Positions 23,856 to 30,965 of a DNA stretch of 31,432 nt are shown here, one piece after another; the first letter of the stretch is position 1, and each line of letters opens with the position of its first letter. A model generated the notes under the pieces. It was not told the origin of the DNA. It did no database searches and saw nothing but the letters and a program-made list of their open reading frames with translations. A program made the translations under genes and the position numbers. This stretch comes from a virus, in the IMG/VR virus record IMGVR_UViG_3300048839_001666, positions 1 through 31,432 of that record; one strand, 5' to 3'.

Positions 23856-24112
23856 CGAAGACCGACCGCGGGTTCGAGGCGGTCGAGCACCCGGCCTACC
23901 CGCCGGGCGCCGGCCGGGGCGAGACGCGGCTGCTGCAGCAATCCTCGGCCATCGGGGACGGGGACGACGGGCTGGCGCGGCCGGGGTCGGCGTTCCTGTG
24001 GGTGGGGCGCGACCACCACCTGACGCGCGCGGAGGTGGCCGAGGCGGTCGCCTACATGCGGCGCTGGCTGGAGACGGGGTCGCTGGGCGAACCGGTCAGC
24101 GCCGGCGGCTGA
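23846..24112 (+). CDS. Small plus-strand protein (moron candidate, gene 2)
   Basis: 88 residues from ATG 23846, with GGGAGGG 7 nt upstream. The core, ARPGSAFLWVGRDHHLTRAE, is followed by a helix (VAEAVAYMRRWLETG). It resembles small phage proteins with a PGSa[FY]LWVG..HHL..EE pattern that I have seen but cannot name. It is translationally coupled to the preceding gene. Its 3' end overlaps the convergent portal gene by 17 bp, so antisense contact between the two transcripts is possible. Confidence 0.65.
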   Translation: MRLTKTDRGFEAVEHPAYPPGAGRGETRLLQQSSAIGDGDDGLARPGSAFLWVGRDHHLTRAEVAEAVAYMRRWLETGSLGEPVSAGG

Positions 24113-25700
24113 GCCCGCGCTGATCCTTGCGGTACCTCACCTTCGACGGCCCCGGCCGCGCCCCCGCCTCCGGGGGTTGGCCGGGCTGCCCGCCACTTCC
24201 CCCGCCGGCCTGCTGCTGGGCCTGCGCCTCCATGCCCATCTGGGCCTGCTGCATCTGCAACTGGGCCTCCATCTGCCGCTGCTGGGCCTTGACCTGGCTG
24301 ATGACGTCGTGGCCCTCCTCCGGGCGGGGCAGGGCGAGCACCTCGCGGGCGTCGTCCTCGTCAATCTCCAGGCCCATCTCGTAGGCCGCCTGCATGGCCT
24401 GCAGGTACTCGCCCACGTCCGGCTTGTCGATGAGGAACTCGAACCGCGGCGACGGCATGCCGCCCCAGCCCCAGGCCGGGGCGTTGTAGCGGTGCAGGGT
24501 GTTGACCAGTTCCTGCAGCGTCTCGCGCAGGTCCACCGCGTCGTAGCGGGTGCGCTGCTCGGCCGTGCCCTCGTGGGCCGACGCCACCCCCGAGCCCAGC
24601 CCCGTGGGGGCCGTGTCCGTGGTCAGCGTCTCGCCCAGGATGGCGTCGGTCATCACCGAGTCCAGCCACTGCGCCGTCTGCAGGAACAGTTGGGCGCCGC
24701 CCATCGACGGCTCCACCCGCTCGATGCCCGGCCCGGAGTAGGCCGACTGGCCGTCCCGGTTGCGCGGGAACAGCAGGGTGTTGTTCTGTATCTGGTCCGA
24801 CGCCGCCTTGTACACCTCGGCCCGCGACTCCTCGTTGCCGGCCTCGTAGAAGAACACGGTCCAGCCCGAGGCCACCCGGTCGGTGAAGTTGGTGAACTGG
24901 CTGAGAATCGTATTCCTGAGCCACCAGTACCAGTAGAGCCGGCCGCGGTAGCCCAGGCCGTGGACGGCCCCGCCCAGGTTGCCCTCGAAGTAGTCGGCGT
25001 CCTCGGGCTCGAAGGAGCCCCACAGGAACACCTCGCGCTCGGCGGGCGTGAGGAAGTGGACCGGCCCCCGGTCGGTGACGGTGATTTCCTTGTCCGGGTA
25101 GGTGGCCGCGTAGTGGGCCATGTTCACGTACAGCCCGGGGGTGCCGTCCCAGCGAACCGCGATTTTGTCGCCGTTGACGGGGAACCAGTCGGTGATGTTG
25201 AGTCGCGGGTAGCCCTTGGCGTAGTCCCAGGCGGTCACCAGTTGGGCGCCGTAGCGGCCGTAGAAGAGTTTCTCGAGCAGGACGCGCTTGAGCTGCTGGA
25301 AGTTCGGCACGTCCTTGAGGGCGTCGGACAGGCGGCGGGCGTTCTCCTCCTGCTTCGGGTCGTTGGGCGAGTCCGGGATGAGCTGCCATTCGAGCTGGCA
25401 GGTGGGGCGCTGGCGCTTGCGCAGGGCCGACCAGATGACCGGGTCGCGGCGCATGGCCAGGGCGTTGGTGCGCGAGTCCTTGAGGGCCTCGTCGAAGGTG
25501 TAGCGGTAGGTGCGCGAGGCCCAGTTGACGACCGACGTGAACGTCTGGTAGTGCGGGGCGATGAGCCGGCCGGCGTTGGGCGGCAGGCTGCCGCCGGCGG
25601 CCAGCGGCGCGGGCGGGGCGGGCAGGCCCTGCTCGGACGGGGTGGCTTCGGCGGACATGGCGCGCTCGTGCGGGCGCCCGTATTCGTTACTGTAGAGCAT
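24096..25700 (-). CDS. Portal protein (DUF935 / Mu gp29-like)
   Basis: 534 residues from ATG 25700, with ATG 25658 (MSAEATPSEQ) as an alternative. The family core is clear: MRRDPVIWSALRKRQ near residue 85, then FYGRYGAQLVTAWDY and ITDWFPVNGDKI. Next is DAILGETLTTDTAPTGLGSGVASAHEGTAEQRTRYDAVDL (about 350-390), the LGQTLTT..GSrA..EVH..V..D block of Mu-type portals. It ends in a Gln/Met-rich coiled segment (460-490) and a basic tail, PSKVRYRKDQ (about 517-526), which repeats the V-R-Y element found in the modular proteins and scaffold. Portals form the dodecameric DNA gate. The tail may be a protease or interaction signal. Confidence 0.85.
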   Translation of the reverse strand: MLYSNEYGRPHERAMSAEATPSEQGLPAPPAPLAAGGSLPPNAGRLIAPHYQTFTSVVNWASRTYRYTFDEALKDSRTNALAMRRDPVIWSALRKRQRPTCQLEWQLIPDSPNDPKQEENARRLSDALKDVPNFQQLKRVLLEKLFYGRYGAQLVTAWDYAKGYPRLNITDWFPVNGDKIAVRWDGTPGLYVNMAHYAATYPDKEITVTDRGPVHFLTPAEREVFLWGSFEPEDADYFEGNLGGAVHGLGYRGRLYWYWWLRNTILSQFTNFTDRVASGWTVFFYEAGNEESRAEVYKAASDQIQNNTLLFPRNRDGQSAYSGPGIERVEPSMGGAQLFLQTAQWLDSVMTDAILGETLTTDTAPTGLGSGVASAHEGTAEQRTRYDAVDLRETLQELVNTLHRYNAPAWGWGGMPSPRFEFLIDKPDVGEYLQAMQAAYEMGLEIDEDDAREVLALPRPEEGHDVISQVKAQQRQMEAQLQMQQAQMGMEAQAQQQAGGGSGGQPGQPPEAGARPGPSKVRYRKDQRGLSRRR

Positions 25701-25775
25701 GCGTCGGCCGGGGAGGTGGGGGCGGGTCGGCTAGGGGAAGTGCGCGGGCGGGCGGGACGGGGAGGTGCAGGCCGC

Positions 25776-26081
25776 TCACCCCTGGACGGAGTAGTGGACG
25801 TGGCCGGTGACGGCGACGGCGGCGGAAAGGTGCAGGTTCAGGGCCTCGCCGGGGGCGCAGTCGAACCAGCCGTCGAGCGGGGTGGACGGGACCGGGAGTT
25901 TGTCGTTGGCCACGAACGGCATGGCCCCGGTCTTGTCGGTGGAGGCGGACTGCCACTTGACGCTGACGGTGCCGGCGGCGGCCAGGACGTAGCCGTGGAC
26001 GCGGATGAACTTCGGGGAGGTGGGTGCGGCGACGATTTCGTTGGCGTTCTGGGTCGAGACCGAGACGGCGGCGGACGGCAT
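25776..26081 (-). CDS. Small beta-rich phage virion-type protein
   Basis: 101 residues starting MPSAAVSVSTQNANEIVAA at ATG 26081, with GGAG 7 nt upstream. The pattern is typical of a widespread small phage protein with a beta-sandwich look, probably a decoration or neck component: KFIRVHGYVLAAAGTVSVKWQS, a TDKTGAMPFVAN turn, GWFDCAPGEALNLHLSAAVAVTGHVHYSV. It lies between methyltransferase and portal. Function is assigned by resemblance only. Confidence 0.65.
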   Translation of the reverse strand: MPSAAVSVSTQNANEIVAAPTSPKFIRVHGYVLAAAGTVSVKWQSASTDKTGAMPFVANDKLPVPSTPLDGWFDCAPGEALNLHLSAAVAVTGHVHYSVQG

Positions 26082-26118
26082 GGGGTGGCTCCGTGGGTCG
26101 GGCGGGGCGGTGGCTGGG

Positions 26119-26847
26119 TCAGGCGAACGGCAGGGCGGCGGCGCGGTCGGCGAGGGCCTTCTGGACGCGGGCCTTGGCGACCTCAAAATGGTGCGGGTCG
26201 AGTTCGATGCCGACGCAGGGGCGTCCCTGCTCGACGGCCGCGACCAGGGTGGTGCCGGAACCCATGAACGGGTCGAGCACGGGCCGCCCCGGGTGGACGT
26301 ACGACTTGACGAGGTCGGCCATCAACTCGACCGGCTTCTCGTTGGGGTGCTCCAGGGCGTGCCCGCCCAGCCTCGGGAACCGCACGACCGACTTCGGCCG
26401 CCTACCGGGCACCTTGTAGCCCGGCCGGGCGGCGAACCAGATGAGGTCGTGGCACGGGGATGGGCGACTTGAAGGGTCGCCCATCCCGTGGACGACGCGG
26501 TCCCAGACGATTTGTGCGCCGGCCTTCAGCCCGGCCCAGCCGATGGCCAGCCGGAACGCCTCGGCGGTGTCCCAGCGGCAGAACGACAGCAGGCAGCCCT
26601 CGGGGTGGAGGACGCGCTCGGCGAAGGCGAGCCACCACACGAACGGCCGCTTGTCGTTGGCGATTTTCGGGAACCATTCCTGCTTATCAGTCCGCCTGGC
26701 GGACTGATAAGCAATCCCGTACGGCGGGTCCGTGATAATCGCCCCCCCCAACCCGCTCAACCCGGGCAACACCTCCAGGCAGTCCCCCAGGTACAGGGTG
26801 GCCGTGCCGCAGTCGCTCACCCACGCCGGCTCCACTGTGGCGCTCAC
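26119..26847 (-). CDS. Beta-class DNA adenine/cytosine-N4 methyltransferase
   Basis: 242 residues from GTG 26847, overlapping the upstream stop (GTGA). Motif IV (TDPPYGIAY, 39-47) precedes motif I (LDPFMGSGTT, 191-200), the order of beta-class N6-adenine/N4-cytosine methyltransferases. HPNEKPVELM (167-176) and GIELDPHHFEVAKARV complete the SAM pocket. The gene contains two large inverted repeats, at residues about 45-56 and 119-132. No restriction endonuclease is next to it. Protection of phage DNA from host restriction, or a packaging or regulatory mark, is likely. Confidence 0.85.
   Translation of the reverse strand: MSATVEPAWVSDCGTATLYLGDCLEVLPGLSGLGGAIITDPPYGIAYQSARRTDKQEWFPKIANDKRPFVWWLAFAERVLHPEGCLLSFCRWDTAEAFRLAIGWAGLKAGAQIVWDRVVHGMGDPSSRPSPCHDLIWFAARPGYKVPGRRPKSVVRFPRLGGHALEHPNEKPVELMADLVKSYVHPGRPVLDPFMGSGTTLVAAVEQGRPCVGIELDPHHFEVAKARVQKALADRAAALPFA
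26453..26490. repeat. Inverted repeat inside the methyltransferase gene (15-bp arms)
   Basis: CACGGG(G)ATGGGCGAC pairs with GTCGCCCATCCCGTG around a 7-nt loop (TTGAAGG), with one bulged base. It encodes the stretch around HGMGDPSSRPSP, in a loop between the two catalytic motifs. Confidence 0.85.
26681..26713. repeat. Near-perfect 33-bp palindrome inside the methyltransferase gene
   Basis: TGCTTATCAGTCCGCC is followed after a single T by its exact reverse complement, giving 16-bp arms. It is AT-richer than the surrounding DNA. It encodes AYQSARRTDKQ immediately after the DPPYG motif. It could be an operator, a recombination site or the footprint of a small inserted repeat. Confidence 0.95.
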
Positions 26848-27104
26848 TCCGGCATCTCCTCGCAGGCGCGGACGGCGGCGTCCCACTCGTTGTCGCGCTC
26901 GTAGTCGCGCTCGCCGGGGTCGGGCGGGTCGTCGGTCGGCAGGCTCACCCAGCGGACCGGGTCGGGCGAGCAGAAGTCGCACCGCCGGCCGACCAGGAAC
27001 TCGCCGCACTTGCGGCAGCGCGGCCAGTCGCGCGGCGGGTCCGGGGGCGGGTTATCCGAGAAAGCGCGGGGCCGGCTTCGGCCGCTGGGGCTTGAGGAAT
27101 CCAT
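26844..27104 (-). CDS. Small zinc-ribbon protein next to the large terminase
   Basis: 86 residues from ATG 27104, overlapping the end of the large terminase by 53 bp. The ribosome site is poor, so the start is uncertain. A four-cysteine zinc ribbon (CRKCGEFLVGRRCDFC, about 30-45) is followed by an acidic Asp/Glu-rich tail. It overlaps the methyltransferase start (GTGA). It could assist terminase or methyltransferase, but no specific family is recognised. Confidence 0.65.
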   Translation of the reverse strand: MDSSSPSGRSRPRAFSDNPPPDPPRDWPRCRKCGEFLVGRRCDFCSPDPVRWVSLPTDDPPDPGERDYERDNEWDAAVRACEEMPE

Positions 27105-28707
27105 GAGGCGCGTGCGATTTGATGTCGCCGGGGGACTGCATGCCCATGAACCCGGCGGTCGGTTTGGGGGGGAGTGACTGTTCCCAGTGCGGGGTGGGGC
27201 CGGCCTTCTCGATGGGCAGCGGCGGGGTCCACGCCGGCTGGGCGTGCTCGACGCACATGAGGGCGGCCATGCCCACGGCGACCGCCCGGTCGTCGTGGAA
27301 GCCGCTCTCGTGGTCGAAGCGGTAGCCGTAAGACATCTGTTTGAAGACGAGGGCGGCGACCTCGTCCACGAACGTCTCGGGGTGGCCGTTGACCAGCAGC
27401 GTGCCGGCCCCGGGGTACCAGGCCAGCTTGCCGTTGACGACCAGGTCGCGGAAGCACTCGCACAGCCGGTAGGTGTTCTTGCCGCCGCGGGCCTCGAACG
27501 TCTCGACGATTCGCCGCCGCCGCTCGTCCTGGGCCAGTTCCAACAGTTGGTAGGGGTCGAGCACCAGGTCCGGCCGGCCGAACCCCTCGTCCACCTCCTC
27601 GAGCCACTCCCGGATGCGGGCGATGCGTATCTCCGGCTGGCCCTGGTTGTCCGGGTCGTAGGGGCGCCACTGCCACACGTCCAGCCGGTCGAGCACGACC
27701 AGCCCGCCCTCTTCGGGGTGGCAGACGGCCAGGGCGGTGCGGTCTCTCTTGGGGCCGTAGTCGATGCTGGCCCAGTAGCGCTTGCCCCGCTCGCCCCTGG
27801 TGCGGTAGGTCAGGCCGAGTGCGGCGCCCCGGGACTCGCACAACTGGGCGTCCGCCCTGGTCAGGTAGCCGGACTCCTCGCCGGGGTCAATCCAGACGTT
27901 GTCGAACAGCCGCCGGCCCTCGCTGGGCAGCATCTTCTCGCGCAACTTGTCGATGCGCTCGGGCGTCATCCAGGACGCCAACTGCACCCGCTCGGGCGAC
28001 TCGTAGACGTCCCAGTCGGGGTCGTCCCTGGCCTTCAGGAACGTGTGGTGCTGCCAGGAGAACTTGACCCCGGCGTTGCTGATGACGATGAGCACCGAGT
28101 TGGGCCGCTTCTCCATGCCAGACAGGATGGCCGTCCACAGCTCGTACCCGGCCTTGCGCTCCCAGACCGTGAGTTCGTCGGCCACGACCACGTCCGGCTT
28201 GAGCCCTTGGTTGCTGCCGGCGTCGGCGGCGAGCACCTGGAGGAACCCGCCGGGGCCGCGCACGACCGACTGGCCCTTGCCGGTGCGGGCGGCCAGCCAC
28301 GGGTTGAGGCGGCGCTCGGCCGCCATCGCCTGGGTGATGAGCCCGGCCTGGTCGGCGTCGGCCGCCACGCAGTACAGGTTGAGCGGCCGGCGGGCGTAGG
28401 CCAGCAGCCAGTTGAGCCGCCGGGCGATGCTGCTCGTCTTGTCGTGCCCCTTGGGCAGCCCGCGCCAGAACGCCCGCGGCCCGCCGTAGTCGCTGCGCAC
28501 GCCGGCCACCTGCTCGAGGGCGGCGTCGATGGGGCCGTACACCGACCACTGCCAGGGCTCGGCCACGTCGCCGAACGCGCAGGGCGGGACCGACTCGATG
28601 ACCACCCGGCTCAGGTAGTCCGTCAGCGACCCGGCCGACTCGGCGTCCGCCATCGCGTGGTGGACGGCGATGGCCCGGGCCAGCGCCGCCGGGTCATTCG
28701 GGACCAT
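27052..28707 (-). CDS. terL: Terminase large subunit
   Basis: 551 residues from ATG 28707, overlapping the small subunit by 14 bp. The packaging ATPase half has a Walker A-like RGLPKGHDKTSS (82-93) with an unusual His-Asp in the P-loop, and Walker B PDVVVADE (171-178). The motif III region is LIVISNAG (206-213). The C-terminal RNase H-like nuclease has SIDYGPKRDRTAL (314-326), DLVLDPYQ (380-387) and HDDRAVAVGMA (471-481), providing the acidic metal ligands. It cuts concatemeric DNA and drives it into the prohead through the portal. The long Pro-rich C-terminal tail (about 500-551) is less conserved. Confidence 0.93.
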   Translation of the reverse strand: MVPNDPAALARAIAVHHAMADAESAGSLTDYLSRVVIESVPPCAFGDVAEPWQWSVYGPIDAALEQVAGVRSDYGGPRAFWRGLPKGHDKTSSIARRLNWLLAYARRPLNLYCVAADADQAGLITQAMAAERRLNPWLAARTGKGQSVVRGPGGFLQVLAADAGSNQGLKPDVVVADELTVWERKAGYELWTAILSGMEKRPNSVLIVISNAGVKFSWQHHTFLKARDDPDWDVYESPERVQLASWMTPERIDKLREKMLPSEGRRLFDNVWIDPGEESGYLTRADAQLCESRGAALGLTYRTRGERGKRYWASIDYGPKRDRTALAVCHPEEGGLVVLDRLDVWQWRPYDPDNQGQPEIRIARIREWLEEVDEGFGRPDLVLDPYQLLELAQDERRRRIVETFEARGGKNTYRLCECFRDLVVNGKLAWYPGAGTLLVNGHPETFVDEVAALVFKQMSYGYRFDHESGFHDDRAVAVGMAALMCVEHAQPAWTPPLPIEKAGPTPHWEQSLPPKPTAGFMGMQSPGDIKSHAPHGFLKPQRPKPAPRFLG

Positions 28708-29110
28708 CGCCGCCCCCCACGGGGATGCCGCAGCGGCGGGCCTCCTCGCGCAGTTGGGCCAGCGGCATCCCGGCGAGGTGGTTGACGTCGAACTTGTCCA
28801 CGAACATGCCCAGGTGGCGGCCGACCAGTTCCGCCGCCCGCACCTGCGTCGCCGGGGGCGAGTTCTGGTTGACCGCCGCGGCGATGAGCCGCTCCAGCAC
28901 CCACGCCTGGTCCACCCGGAGCGATTCGGCCCGCTCGCGCATGGCCTCGGCGACGGCGGCCTGGACTTTAGGGTTTGTTAGCAGTCGCGACCCCTCCACG
29001 TGGGCGGAGTTTTCGGCGTATTGGGCGCGGCGGGCGGCCTCGGTCGCGTTCAGGCAGACGAGGTAGTGCCGGACGAAGTCCTGCTGCTTGACGGTGAGTT
29101 CCGTGCTCAT
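28694..29110 (-). CDS. terS: Terminase small subunit
   Basis: 138 residues, starting MSTELTVKQQDFVRHYLV at ATG 29110. An upstream in-frame ATG (29155) would add a Pro/Arg-rich stretch not typical of the family. It matches the Terminase_2 (P27/pNR-type HTH) pattern very well: LT.KQ..FV..YL..LNATEAARRAqYaenSAHVEGSRLLTNPKVQAAVAEAM. It recognises the packaging site and recruits the large subunit. The C-terminus is charged and the gene ends inside the large-subunit gene. Confidence 0.9.
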   Translation of the reverse strand: MSTELTVKQQDFVRHYLVCLNATEAARRAQYAENSAHVEGSRLLTNPKVQAAVAEAMRERAESLRVDQAWVLERLIAAAVNQNSPPATQVRAAELVGRHLGMFVDKFDVNHLAGMPLAQLREEARRCGIPVGGGDGPE

Positions 29111-29123
29111 GGCGGGTCGTGGG

Positions 29124-29195
29124 TCAAAGCGCCGCGAGCCAGGCGGCGGCGGCATCGGAGACGTGGCGGAAGTAGAGGATGATGGTGTCGGACAT
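29124..29195 (-). CDS. 23-residue leader-type ORF before small terminase
   Basis: ATG 29195 to TGA 29124 encodes MSDTIILYFRHVSDAAAAWL plus three residues. An AGG lies 8 nt before the start. The terminase start at 29110 has no clear ribosome site of its own and lies 13 nt after this stop, so translational coupling would explain the arrangement. It is short enough to be chance. Confidence 0.35.
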   Translation of the reverse strand: MSDTIILYFRHVSDAAAAWLAAL

Positions 29196-29326
29196 GGCGC
29201 GGGCCTGATGTGAAGTCGACCGCGCCGTGCCAGACCCTACCGTGGGCTACGAAACCAAACCATGCGACACCTAACCGTATGGTTCTTCGTTCGGCTGACG
29301 GCGCGGGGTGACTTGAGGTGTGGTCG

Positions 29327-29357
29327 CGCCCCGCCGGTCGGGAGGGCCGGCGGGGCG
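29327..29357. terminator. Hairpin in the terminase leader
   Basis: Perfect 11-bp arms (CGCCCCGCCGG / CCGGCGGGGCG) with a 9-nt loop lie between the extended -10 promoter and the terminase start. No T-run follows. It could end the upstream array transcript, attenuate the terminase operon or protect its 5' end. The rest of 29196-29393 shows only a weak AACCAT/ATGGTT inverted repeat and no gene. Confidence 0.5.
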
Positions 29358-29392
29358 GGGTCGGGCCGGGGAGCCCTGCGGTTCTGTCGATG

Positions 29393-29401
29393 ATTATAGC
29401 A
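29393..29401 (-). promoter_or_regulatory. Extended -10 promoter for the terminase operon
   Basis: The minus strand reads TGCTATAAT, a perfect -10 hexamer with an upstream TG. It overlaps the TAA stop of the last array gene. Transcription would begin near 29386, giving a leader of about 190 nt (with the hairpin) before the 23-codon ORF. Confidence 0.6.
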
Positions 29402-29606
29402 CACGCCGGGCCGTCCGCGCCCGGGAAACGTCCGGCAGGCTGTAGCCGAGCCTGAGCGCCGGCGACACAACCGTCACGCTCCGCACGGTCGGCCGTTCGA
29501 CGCCCCACGGGTAGAGCGCCCACGACGAACTGCACCAGGCACCGAGGAATCGTCGCTTGCGCTGCCGGGACACGGGGCCGCGGATTAGGTGTCTGGGGCA
29601 CCACAT
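29394..29606 (-). CDS. MWCP-family mini-protein 9 (last of array)
   Basis: 70 residues starting MWCPRHLIRGPVSRQ at ATG 29606, two bases after the stop of the preceding member, with GGAGG 8 nt upstream. It is very basic, with a Trp-rich centre (GAWCSSSWALYPWGVERP). Only the first residues and the W/S patch resemble the others. Function unknown. Confidence 0.65.
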   Translation of the reverse strand: MWCPRHLIRGPVSRQRKRRFLGAWCSSSWALYPWGVERPTVRSVTVVSPALRLGYSLPDVSRARTARRVL

Positions 29607-29608
29607 CG

Positions 29609-29812
29609 TCACACCCTCCCTTGCTGGACCGAAGCGTACACCCGGAGCACGTGGGGCCCGACGTCGACGAGTCGCCCGCGGCCGTCCTTGGAGTGGGCGC
29701 GGTCGGTGACGCCGGAGACGTGCCGCAGGCGGTTCGGCCGGGCGGCTTCCCGCATGACACAGGGCCGCCGGTAGTTGGAGGCGTGCCGGGCACGCCACAT
29801 GGGGCACCACAT
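29609..29812 (-). CDS. MWCP-family mini-protein 8
   Basis: 67 residues. There are two adjacent ATGs (29815 and 29812). The second is preferred because AGGAGG is 5 nt from it and only 2 nt from the first. It starts MWCPMWRARHASNYRRP, is basic, and has no membrane segment or Cys pair beyond the N-terminal motif. Its start overlaps the previous stop (ATGATG). Confidence 0.7.
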   Translation of the reverse strand: MWCPMWRARHASNYRRPCVMREAARPNRLRHVSGVTDRAHSKDGRGRLVDVGPHVLRVYASVQQGRV

Positions 29813-30012
29813 CATTGCCTCCTTGCTCGGTCTTCGTGCTGAACGGGCCGCGAGCGGGCGCGGGCGCCCTGCCAGGACACGGGTGTCACCAGGTCGAGCC
29901 CAGCCGATCGGTGGGCGGATTGGGCGCGGCACAGCCGGTCGGCGGGACTCTGCCGTGACCTCAGCAGGTAGCGCGGGCCGGGCAGGACGACCCTCCAGGC
30001 GGGACACCACAT
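29812..30012 (-). CDS. MWCP-family mini-protein 7
   Basis: 66 residues starting MWCPAWRVVLPGPRYLL. The ATG at 30012 shares its first base with the previous stop (TGATG). The first eight residues are identical to member 6, after which the two diverge completely. The C-terminus is Arg/Gln-rich with a VSWQGARAR patch corresponding to the W-S-Q region of other members. Confidence 0.7.
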   Translation of the reverse strand: MWCPAWRVVLPGPRYLLRSRQSPADRLCRAQSAHRSAGLDLVTPVSWQGARARSRPVQHEDRARRQ

Positions 30013-30233
30013 CAGCGCAACCCCCGTCGCATGCCGTCGAAGTGGGAGCCATCGGCGATGAGGCGGTGCGCCCACTGCCTGGAGCAGAACTCGCCCTCGC
30101 GGTCACGGCCGGACTGGCTGGACACGTCGCGCTCGTGGGTCTCGGTGCGAATGCCGGACTCGGTGTGGCCGCGGCGGCGGGCGGCCATGCGGGCGAGCAT
30201 GGGTTGGGGAACTCTCCAGGCGGGGCACCACAT
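30012..30233 (-). CDS. MWCP-family mini-protein 6
   Basis: 73 residues starting MWCPAWRVPQPMLARMAARR at ATG 30233, with AGGAG 7 nt upstream. It is separated from the previous stop by 17 bp. It is strongly charged (Arg, Glu, Asp, His), probably soluble and helical, and contains VSSQSGRDREGEF. Codon third positions are overwhelmingly G/C, as in the neighbouring phage genes, which supports real coding. Confidence 0.75.
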   Translation of the reverse strand: MWCPAWRVPQPMLARMAARRRGHTESGIRTETHERDVSSQSGRDREGEFCSRQWAHRLIADGSHFDGMRRGLR

Positions 30234-30250
30234 CGGGTTCTCCTCTCGGT

Positions 30251-30472
30251 TCAGGTCGACCGCGACCGGTCGCGGCGGTCGAATCGGTCGGCGGTGGGGC
30301 CGGCGTAGGACGCCGCGTCGCAGGACAGCGGCCCCCGCGCCTGGGACCACCACCAGCCGGAGGGGGCGACGTGGTTCCGGGTCTGAGCCCGGGAGTCCTC
30401 GGCGCGGCCGACGTTGGGCCCGCCCGACTGGGTGGATGCCCGGCCGCGGACGTGGTAGAGGGGGCACCACAT
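30251..30472 (-). CDS. MWCP-family mini-protein 5
   Basis: 73 residues starting MWCPLYHVRGRASTQSG. The ATG at 30472 overlaps the previous stop as TGATG. It contains the clearest second motif, SGWWWSQARGPLSCDAASY (about 38-56), shared in part with members 1-3. Its end is Asp/Arg-rich. Confidence 0.72.
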   Translation of the reverse strand: MWCPLYHVRGRASTQSGGPNVGRAEDSRAQTRNHVAPSGWWWSQARGPLSCDAASYAGPTADRFDRRDRSRST

Positions 30473-30723
30473 CAGTCTGTCCTCCCCGTGCCCGTGCTGC
30501 GCGAGTCGCGGCGGGCGTAGTTGGTCGTGCGCATGCCGGAAGCGGAGCGGTGCCCGAAGGGGCCGGTGGACGCCGAGGACAGGTTGTGCAGCCAGCCCCC
30601 GGCGATGCGGGCGAGCGAGCCTTCCATGCGGACGGCGACGGTGCCCGCGTACGGGCGGGCGTGGAGGTCCAGCGTGCCGTGGGCCGAGCCGCGGCGTGCT
30701 CGGTAGTGCATGTGCGGCCACAT
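30472..30723 (-). CDS. MWCP-family mini-protein 4
   Basis: 83 residues, the longest, starting MWPHMHYRARRGSAHG, so Cys-Pro is replaced by Pro-His. AGGAG precedes the TGATG overlap. The central part (AGGWLHNLSSASTGPFGHRS) aligns loosely with the W-S-Q patch of the others. Confidence 0.7.
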   Translation of the reverse strand: MWPHMHYRARRGSAHGTLDLHARPYAGTVAVRMEGSLARIAGGWLHNLSSASTGPFGHRSASGMRTTNYARRDSRSTGTGRTD

Positions 30724-30965
30724 CAAAGCGCTCCTTGTCCGTCGGACAGTGACATCGAGGTCGGGAAGCCGCGGCGGCCGCGGGCGACTGAGTGGACGTC
30801 GCGGCGGGCGGCGGACCCGGCCTGGGACCACCAGTGTCGGAACGGGCACGGCATCCCCGGGGTCAGCGAGCGCGCGGACGAGTCCTGCTCGGCGAAGCCG
30901 CCCGCGCCGCGCTGCGAGGACATCCGGTGCGGCCGCAGCCGCACGACGTAGGTCGGGCACCACAT
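30723..30965 (-). CDS. MWCP-family mini-protein 3
   Basis: 80 residues from ATG 30965 (an ATG at 30968 immediately precedes it), with GGAGGA upstream. It starts MWCPTYVVRLRPHRMSSQRG. The second motif is CPFRHWWSQAGSAARRD. The start overlaps the previous stop (TGATG). Confidence 0.7.
   Translation of the reverse strand: MWCPTYVVRLRPHRMSSQRGAGGFAEQDSSARSLTPGMPCPFRHWWSQAGSAARRDVHSVARGRRGFPTSMSLSDGQGAL

Noticed and set aside
26681-26713. Transcription terminator
   Set aside because: It is inside an intact coding sequence right after a catalytic motif and has no T-run.
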